DNA of 64,000 nucleotides from assembly GCF_004193775.1 (NCBI RefSeq), contig NC_041003.1, forward strand, positions 27,591,735 through 27,655,734, given 5' to 3'. The position numbers were made by a program, and so were the translations under genes. Source of the stretch: Glycine soja. Taxonomy: Eukaryota; Streptophyta; Magnoliopsida; Fabales; Fabaceae. The notes beneath the pieces are model-generated. The model searched no databases. It worked only from the letters and a program-made list of their open reading frames with translations, and had not been told where the DNA came from. Shown here piece by piece: positions 29,001 through 38,000 of the stretch. Within the stretch, counting starts at the first letter, position 1; each line of letters starts with the position of its first letter.

Positions 29001-32000
29001 GTATCTCAAGAGACCAATAAGATCCTCCTTAAAGGAGATGTTAGTGCTGATGGACTTTACTCCTTTCATAATCTCAAGCTTCAAGACAGTCCTTCACTAC
29101 TGATGTCTGCATCTACTGTTTCAAATGTTGACTCCCCTAGTTCAGCTCTCACTGTTAATAATAATAGTTCTACTGTAATTTCTAATTTTGTTTCTTCTTC
29201 TCTTAGTGTTGCTAATCTTTGGCATGCTAGGTTGGGGCATCCTAATGATCATGTAATGAAAATTGTCCTCACTCATTGTAACATTGCTTCATTGAATAAA
29301 AATTCCACAGGATTTTGTGCTTCTTGTTGTATGGGCAGGTCTCATAGATTACCTTCTCACAACTCTACTTCTGTTTATTCTCCCTTAGAGCTTATTTTTA
29401 CAAATTTGTGGGGACCTTCCCATATTCCCTCATATTCTGGTTATAAAAATTATGTCTCCTTCATTGATGCTTTCTCTAGGTATACTTGGATATTTCCTAT
29501 AAAGTCAAAGGCTGAAACCATTTCTGTTTTCCAAGCTTTCAAGTACATGGTTGAGCTGCAGCTTAACAGCAAAATTAAAATTGTTCAGTCTGATTGGGGA
29601 GGTGAATACAGACCTTTCTCTACACTTCTAGCCTCTTTTGGCGTCTCTCACAGACTCACATGTCCTCACACCCATCACCAAAATGGTGTGGTTGAAAGAA
29701 AACATAGACATATAGTTGATTTGGGTCTTACATTGTTGCATCATGCATCTTTACCTTTACAGTTTTGGGATTATGCCTTTACTACAATTGTTTACCTCAT
29801 TAACAGGCTTCCCACCTCTTCTCTCAAATTTGCCATTCCTTGTTATTTTGTTTAAAAAGGATCCTGATTATCACTTTATTAAAACATTTGGATGTGCCTG
29901 TTTTCCTTTATTGAGACCATACCACACACATAAACTGAATTTTCGATCTCAAGAATGTTTATTTCTAGGGCATTCTTCTTCTCACAAGGGATACAAATGC
30001 TTATCCTTTTCTGGTAGAGTGTATGTTTCTAAAGATGTTTTGTTCAATGAATTAAGATTTCCCTATTCTGATTTGTTTCTCTCTTCCACTAGTTTAATCA
30101 CTAGCTGTGATTCCTACTTTAGTCTCAATCCTAATCTTTCTGCACCTTCTGTCACTTCTATCCCTCAAACAGCTCAAATGTCACCTGCTGATACAGCTTT
30201 TGTTCCTCTTGTTCCTCCTAGGTTTTCTCCTTTACCAACTCATTCTCTCACAATGTTGTTAATGGCGGATGGCGGTTCATGGCGGAAAGTAAAAAATCCG
30301 CCATAAAAATATGGCGGATGGCGTAGCGGAAAATGGCGGATGTCATGGCGGACCAAAAAAAAAAAAACATATATATAAACTCATTGAAATTGAAAAAAAC
30401 AAAGGATTGCATTCAAATAAACTAAAAAAGTTTCATGAGTTCATACAATAATCAAGTACCAACACCAAATAAACTCATTAAAGAGTTCAAATAAACTCAG
30501 CCATTTAAAAGAGGACTGAACAAAAACAAAAAAATTGTGGTGTCAAATACGAAAAAAAAAATGGGACTGTTAAAAGTAAAAAGGGGTGTCAAATAGCAAA
30601 AGGAAAAAAAAAGCTGCAAACAGAAAACAGGGGGTGTCAAACAGCAAAAATAAAACTAAGAAAACCTGCGTCTTCTTCTTCGCGACAGCTTCGTCTTCTC
30701 CGCGAGAACTTCTCGCTGCAGGCCGCCGTTCGTGACAGGTGCGTCGCTGCCGGAGCTCGTCGCCGCCGTTTGTGCCGGTGCGTCGCTGCCGGAGGTCGTC
30801 GCGGCTGCGGGTGTCGCGGCTGGGTGCGCGTGTGGGGTGCGGGAGGGACGCGGCTGGTGCAGGGGAGGCTCGCGGTTGGGTTCTCTCTTAGATGGAAGGT
30901 TGTTCTGAATCACAGAGCTGTGCTGGAGGGTCTTTTAGCTGAATGAATAACCGGGTAGGGTTGGGTCGGGTCAGCCCAACTCCTACCGCGGACAAAAAGC
31001 AAAAAAAAAAACGCCATTTTCCGCCACCCCGCCATAACCGCCATGACCGCCATGGCTAATGCGGCCGCCATCCCAAACCCGCCACGCCACCGCTATTCGG
31101 TGGCGTTTTTTCGAAAAACCGCCATGAAAATCCGCCATGGCGCCGCCATGGCCGCCATTTAACAACACTGTTCGCTCAGCACCACTGTTTCTGTACCTCA
31201 AAATTCTACTTCCTTTGTATCTGTCTCAATTCAGCCTCTAAATTCAGAGTCAACTACCCTTGCTACATCCTCTTCGGAGTCTATTTCTGTATCAAATGTT
31301 GTACCAGTCAATACTCACCCTATGCAAACAAGGTCTAAATCCAGAATTCACAATCCTTGGTTACATCCTTCTCTGTTTCTTACCCATTCTGAGCCTAAAA
31401 CTGTAAAACAAGCTTTGGCAAATTCAGATTGGCTTACTGCTATGCAGCAGGAGTATGATGCCTTGTTGAAGAATAAGACTTGAGACTTAGTACCATTACC
31501 TCCTAATAGACAAGCTATTGGTTGTAAGTGGGTTTTCAGGGTGAAAGAAAATGTTGATGGTTACATTAACAAGTTCAAAGCACGGTTGGTAGCCAAGGGA
31601 TTTCATCAAGTTCACGGTTTTGATTTTCATGAAACATTTTCTCCTTTGATAGCCTGTAACTATTCGGATTATTCTTACTCTTGCTCTCTCTCATGGGTGA
31701 AAATTATTTCAACTTGATATAAACAGTGCCTTTCTGAATGGATCACTTGAAGAAATTGTTTTTATGGCTCAGCCTCCTGGTTTTGAAGTTGCAGATAAGT
31801 CATTGGTCTGCAAACTCAACAAAGCCATCTATGGCTTAAACAGGCCCCAAGACAATGGTTTGATAGGCTAAAATCTACTCTGCTGAAGTTTGGTTTTGTT
31901 GGGAGCAAAAGTGATTCATCCCTATTCATCTTTCGCCAACAAATGCATGTTGTTTACCTTTTAGTCTATGTAGATGATATAATTATAACAAGTAGTTCAA

Positions 32001-35000
32001 CTTCTCTGATTCAGCAGCTTACATACAAACTAAATACTACCTTTTCACTCAAGTAGCTTGGTCATTTAGATTATTTCCTGGGTCTGGAAATTAAGTATCT
32101 GCCCAACAATTCTATCTTGATGACTGAGAGCAAATACATTAGAGATTTACTTCATAGAACTAACATGACTGAAGCTCACTCTATTTCTTCTCCAATGGTC
32201 TCCAACTGCAAGTTGTCTAGACATGGTGTTGATGCCTTTCATGATCCAACCCTATACAGATCTGTAGTTGGTGCATTATAGTATGCTACCCTTACTAGAC
32301 CTGAAATCAATTTTGGTGTTAACAAAGTTTGCCAACTTATGGCTACTCCCTTGGATTCTCATTGGACAATGGTGAAAAGAATATTAAGGTATCTAAAGAG
32401 CATCTTGTTTCATGGTTTGCTTCTTCAACCCACTTCTGTTACAAAGCCCTTGGTTATTCGAGCATTTTGTGATGTTGATTGGGCGTCTGATGTGGATGAC
32501 AGGCGCTCTACATTAGGGACTGCTATTTTTCTTGGTCCAAATCAGTGTTGTCAAATGGCGGCCATGACGGCGCAATGGCGGAAAAGCGTGGCGGTTTTTT
32601 GAAATACCGCCACCGAATAGCGGTGGCGTGGCGGCTTTCGCATAGCGGTCATGGCGGAATACCGTCTTTTTTTTGTTTTTTTTCCCGCGGTAGGAGTTGG
32701 ACTAACCCGACCCAACCCTACCCGGTAACTTAATCAAAAGCACAGCCCTCCCCTCCCACGCAAGGTTGAATCAGAACGCAACCTTTCTCCAAACTCCAAC
32801 AAAAACCGCAACCCCGGAACCCAGCCGCGACCACCGCAACCAGCCGCGACGCCCCACACCCAAGCGCGGCCCACTACACACAGAACGCAGCCAGTAGCGA
32901 CGACCCATGGCAGCGACGAGCACCGGCGTGAACGGCGGCGACAACCCACACGCAGTGAACATCGCGATCCAACTCAGTGGTGGGCGCAAGCTTTATTTTT
33001 TTTTTAGTTTTGTTTTTGCTGTTTGACACCCCTTTTCTCTGTCTACAGCTTTTTTTCCTTTTGCTATTTGACACCCTCTTTTTACTTTTGACAGTCCCCT
33101 TTTTAATTTTTTTTTCTATTTGACACCACAATTTTTTTTTTTGTAATTGATTATTGTATGAACTCATGAAACTTTTTTAGTTTATTTGAATACAATCCAT
33201 TGTTTTTTTCAATTTCAATGAGTTTATATATATGTATTTTTTTTTGTCCGCCACACCATCCGCCATATTTTTATAGCGGATTTTTGGCTTTCCGCCATTA
33301 ACAACATTGGTCCAAATTTAATATCTTGGTGGTCTCGCAAGCAAAAAGTTACTGACAGGTCCAGTACACAAGCTTAGCATCGCAGTATAGCTCAGACTTC
33401 CACTGAATTGACTTGGATTCATACTCTGCTAACAGAATTACAAGTTTCATTCATCACTCCTGTTATTTTTTGTGATAATCAAAGTGTTGTCTCTATTGCA
33501 CACAATCCTGTTTTTCACAGCCGTACAAAACACATGGAAATTGATGTCTTTTTTGTAAGGGAGAAGATTCTGGCCAAGCAGCTTTCTATTGTCCATATTC
33601 CAGCTCTGGATCAGTGGGCTGATGTTCTCACTAAGCCTCTATTTGCATCAAGATTTGAAGTTCTCCGAGGCAAACTCAATGTGAAGAGTGTTTCTTCTAA
33701 AAACGCTTCCCCTTGAGTTTGAGGGAGTATTGGAATATGTTATTGTACAATTGTGAAAACAATTCTGTAAGCTAATTGTAAGGGTTGTTAGCTTTTGCTA
33801 ACAGCACCCATCTAGTGATAAACATGTGTAGTATGATGGTAAGGGCAGTTAGCTTTGACCAACTGCACCTCATTAGGATACAAGGCTATATTCTGTTAGT
33901 GTTAGAATCAGTTAGAGTTAGTTAGAATCTGTGTTTTCTGTTAGGATAACAGATTATGTTAGTTTCTGTTAGTGTTAGTTAGAATCAGTTAGAGTTAGTT
34001 AGAATCTATACAGAGGTTAACAGAACAGAGGTTTATATATACCTCTATATGTAACTAACTGCAATCAACTTTTCAGATCAATAAAAATCAGCTTCACTAT
34101 TCTGTATGTTTCTCTCCTTTCTCTCTCTCAGTTTATTCAACAATAAGTTAAACAACCAATCAAAAGGGAATTGAGAATCATTAAAAATAGATACCAAAAA
34201 GACAATATGATGAATACAGAGGAAGCATACCACACTTTTGGACATTGTATCAGGGTCAGAACTCAAGTAAACCACTTTACGAACTTTATCAATGGTTCTA
34301 ACCAAACCCTGCAGAAGTTTCCCAATTTTTACTTCACCACCCCAACCTTCTGTATAAGAAAAGAAAGGGCAAAGAAAACCACAAACTGAGCTTGGTTCAA
34401 TCATGCCAGACAAGATGAGCAAAAAATTCACAGTAGTTGCTTGATTTTTTACCTGCAGAGCTGTTTTTTGGTAAGAACCCCAAGAAAGAAGGTAAACCAA
34501 AATGAAGAATGTAACCATGATCTTCAATACTCTTCACATATGCAGCAAGGACCTGAATATACGTAGTGCACAAAAATCAAAACTTTCATCTATCATATTC
34601 CATAATCCCTATGACACTCAAAGGCCACTGAATATAGTGAATGGATTAAGAACCACAACAGGCTACAATATGAAATGCCTTGCAAATGCAATCATCATAA
34701 TGGTGGATCATAATAGCATAATAAAATGTATATAATAAGAATAACAACTAGTTAATTTTTATTTTTATTTTCTTATTACATTTTTATAATGCAATAAACA
34801 GATTAAAAAGAATATAAACAGATTTAAGGTAGCATATTTATTTATTAAAATTAGCAATTGCTCAGTATAACTGATTTAAAAAGAATTTTTTTTAAACAGT
34901 AGCATTAAATTATGGTGACTCTTAGCAATCAAAATTTATAGGAAATTCAATTCTAAGTTCAAATCCTATAATTTTTTTATGGAAAGTTGCTTTATTATGA

Positions 35001-38000
35001 GCAAACAGGAGCATTGTAAGAATGTAACACAATAAGCAAACTATATATGCAATATACAATATATAAATCAGCAAGTAGGCAAATGCAGTGTGAATTAAAT
35101 CCTACATCCAATACAAGTGCCATCCAGAGTAAGGTATACAATACAGAAGACTAAGTTAATTATAGGAGACTAGGAAACATAGTGGCTCCAATATACACAC
35201 AATAATTTAAGGTTAAGGTCAGCATAGGATAGCTTAAATGTTGTTGAAATTACTCTTCCAAATTGAAGATTTTTGTAAACACATTATTCTATTGATGGTG
35301 TGTGGGTCCAGCAACCTAACTCAGTGAAGACTGCAGCTGTTAATTATTTCCAGACCAGATTTACTGAACAGGATTATTCTAGACCTTATTTGGATGGGGT
35401 CCCCTTTAAATCTATTTCTCAAGGGCAAAGAGAGCAGATGACTGTCCCCTTCTCTGACCAAGAGATCAAAGAAGCTGTATGGAGTTGTGGAGGTGATAAA
35501 TGCCCTGGGCCAGATGGCCTTAACTTCAATTTTATCAAGAAATTTTGGGATATCATAAGTCCAGAATTTAGAAGATTTGTGGATGAGTTCTATGCTCATG
35601 GCAGCTTTCCTAGAGGCAGCAATGCTTCCTTTGTGGCTTTAATTCCTAAGATGAACCATCCTCAGTCCTTCAATGACTATAGGCCTATATCCTTGATAGG
35701 TTGTATGTATAAAGTTATAGCCACGTTGCTGTCTAACAGATTGAGGTCTGTAATGGATGGGTTAATTGATGAAAGGCAGTCAGCCTTTATTAAAGGAAGG
35801 CATATTCTTCATGGTATTTTGATTCTCAATGAGGTGGTTGAGGAAGCAAGGAGAAATAAGAAACCTGTGATGATCTTCAAGGTGGATTTTGAAAAGGCCT
35901 ACGACTCAGTTTCTTGGTCTTTTTTGGACTGCATGCTGTTTAGGTTGGGATTCTGCCCAAAATGGAGATCATGGATATCAGCTTGTCTCCACTCAGCATC
36001 CATATCAATTTTGATTAATGGCAGCCCTTCTAAGGAATTTATCCCTACAAGGGGTTTGAGACAAGGGGATCCCCTAGCTCCCTTGCTATTCAATATTGTA
36101 GGTGAAGGTATTACTGGTATGATGAGACAAGCAGTCCACAAAAACCTATATAGAAGCTTCTTGGTTGGAAAGAAAAAGGAACCTACCAACATTTTGCAGT
36201 ATGCTGATGATACTGTCTTTGTAGGAGAGGCTGTGTGGGAGAATATTCATGTTATAAAGGCCTTATTAAGAGGATATGAATTAGCTTCTGGTTTAAAGAT
36301 TAACTTTGCTAAAAGTCAGTTTGGGATAATAGGTGGTGGAGTCAATTGGGCTTTGGAAGCAGCTAATATACTGCACTGCCGACAGCTGGAGTATCCTTTC
36401 CTCTACTTAGGCATACCTATTGGGGCTAATCCTTCAAGCCAGCTGGTGTGGGAGCCTCTCATTTCTAAGTTCAAGTCTAAATTAGCCAAATGGGCTCAAA
36501 GAGATATATCCATGGTTGGGAAGATCACCCTTATCAATTCTGTCCTTAATGCCCTCCCAATTTATCTCCTTTCCTTTTTCAAAATACCTCAAAGGGTAGT
36601 CAAAAAGCTTATATCCCTCCAAAGAAACTTTCTGTGGGGTGGAGACAATGATCACAAAAAAATTTCTTGGGTCAAATGGGATGATATTTGTTTGCCTAAG
36701 ACTGAGGGGGGTCTGGGGATAAAGGATATCTCTAAATTCAATATAGCTCTGATGGGAAGATGGATATGGGCTTTTGCATCTAATCAGCAGCAGCTCTGGG
36801 TCAGAATTTTAACTTCAAAATATGGTGGTTGGTCAGAATTCCAAAATGGTAGTGACAAAAGGGGCTTTTCCCACTGGTGGAGAGACATTAGAAATCTGTA
36901 TCACCAGTCGGACTGCAGTATTTTTAAAGACAACTTGGCTTGGAAGGTTGGGAGTGGGGAGAATATTAAATTCTGGACTGATAATTGGCTAGGGGAACAA
37001 CACACTCTGCAGCAGAAGTATAATCAGCTATTCCTCATAAGTAGACAGCAAAAGGACCACATCTCTCAAATGGGACATTTTACTCATGATAGCTGGAGGT
37101 GGGACATGAGGTGGAGGAGGAATCTTTTTGATCATGAAAGCCATTTGGCTGTGCAGTTTATGGAGGAAATCAGTTCTGTTCCTATTCAAAGACAGGTGAA
37201 AGATAATATGCTGTGGTTGGCTGAATCTAATGGACAATACACTACTAGGTCAGCTTATAGCTTATGCATGAACACCACTTCAGTAAATTCTGATGGCAAG
37301 ATTTTTAAGGCAATATGGCAGCTGAAAATTCCCCCTCGGGCTGTGATCTTCTGTTGGAGACTACTTAAAAATAGACTACCTACCAAGGTCAACCTCTTAA
37401 GAAGAAATGCCATTACTCAGGAAGACACCTGTTCCTTATGTGGCTGTGTGCAGGAGGATGTGGGTCATTTGTTTTTCAACTGTAAGATGACAAACGACCT
37501 GTGGTGGGAATCTATGAGCTGGGTTCGGGTAGTAGGTCCCCTTTCCATTAACCCTGTTCACCATTTCTATCAGTTCTGTGATGGGTTTGGGGCAAATGTG
37601 AATCATAGTACAAGATGTGGGTGGTGGATTGCCTTAACTAGCTCCATATGGCAGCATAGGAATCATTTGATTTTCCAAGGAAAACCTTTTGATCCCTATA
37701 AAGTCATGGATCATGCTATTATTTTAGCTTGGTCATGGTTAAAGGCTAAGGATAAAAATTTTAGTTCTAGCTTACACTACTGGTCCTCTAATATTTCCAA
37801 TTTCGTTGCCTAGTTGGGTTTGGGCCTGGTTGTTTTTTGCTTTTGTTGATGGTTTTCTTGGAGGATAGCACCTTGGTGCTTTGTAATTTTAATCTTTGGT
37901 ACCACTGGTACTGGTTTACCTTTTAATAAAATATATATATTTTCAGCCTTCCAAAAAAAAAAAAACATATAGCCAGGCTCAAGTATGTCATAATTGACAA

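Larger units (their letters stand above)
27243..34142 (+). mobile_element. Ty1/copia retrotransposon 2, in RRP5 intron 6, with two nested hAT elements
   Basis: The LTRs (27243-27584 and 33728-34142) start TATTGGAATATG and end TTATTCAACA. The 5-bp TSD ATAAG lies at 27238-27242 and 34143-34147. The PBS TGGTATCTAGAGCC follows the 5' LTR and the purine tract TTTGAGGGAG precedes the 3' LTR. The start TATTGG is degenerate relative to the usual TG. Order is gag, protease, integrase, RT, RNase H. Without the hAT copies at 30251 and 32543 the element would be about 5.2 kb. It is antisense to RRP5 and its left LTR begins 26 bp from the exon 7 acceptor. Confidence 0.95.

Noticed and set aside
30656..30913. 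Open frame in a GC-rich stretch (Pro/Ala/Thr-rich)
   Set aside because: It is the core of hAT copy 2; composition alone keeps the frame open.
32734..33167. Overlapping open frames on the minus strand
   Set aside because: They are part of hAT copy 3 between its TSDs. No domain is seen.
35180..35300. TSD of LINE A (AAACATAGTGGCTC upstream versus AAACATATAGCCAGGCTC after the tail)
   Set aside because: The match needs several mismatches and indels and does not sit at the start of the LINE similarity, so I did not call it.
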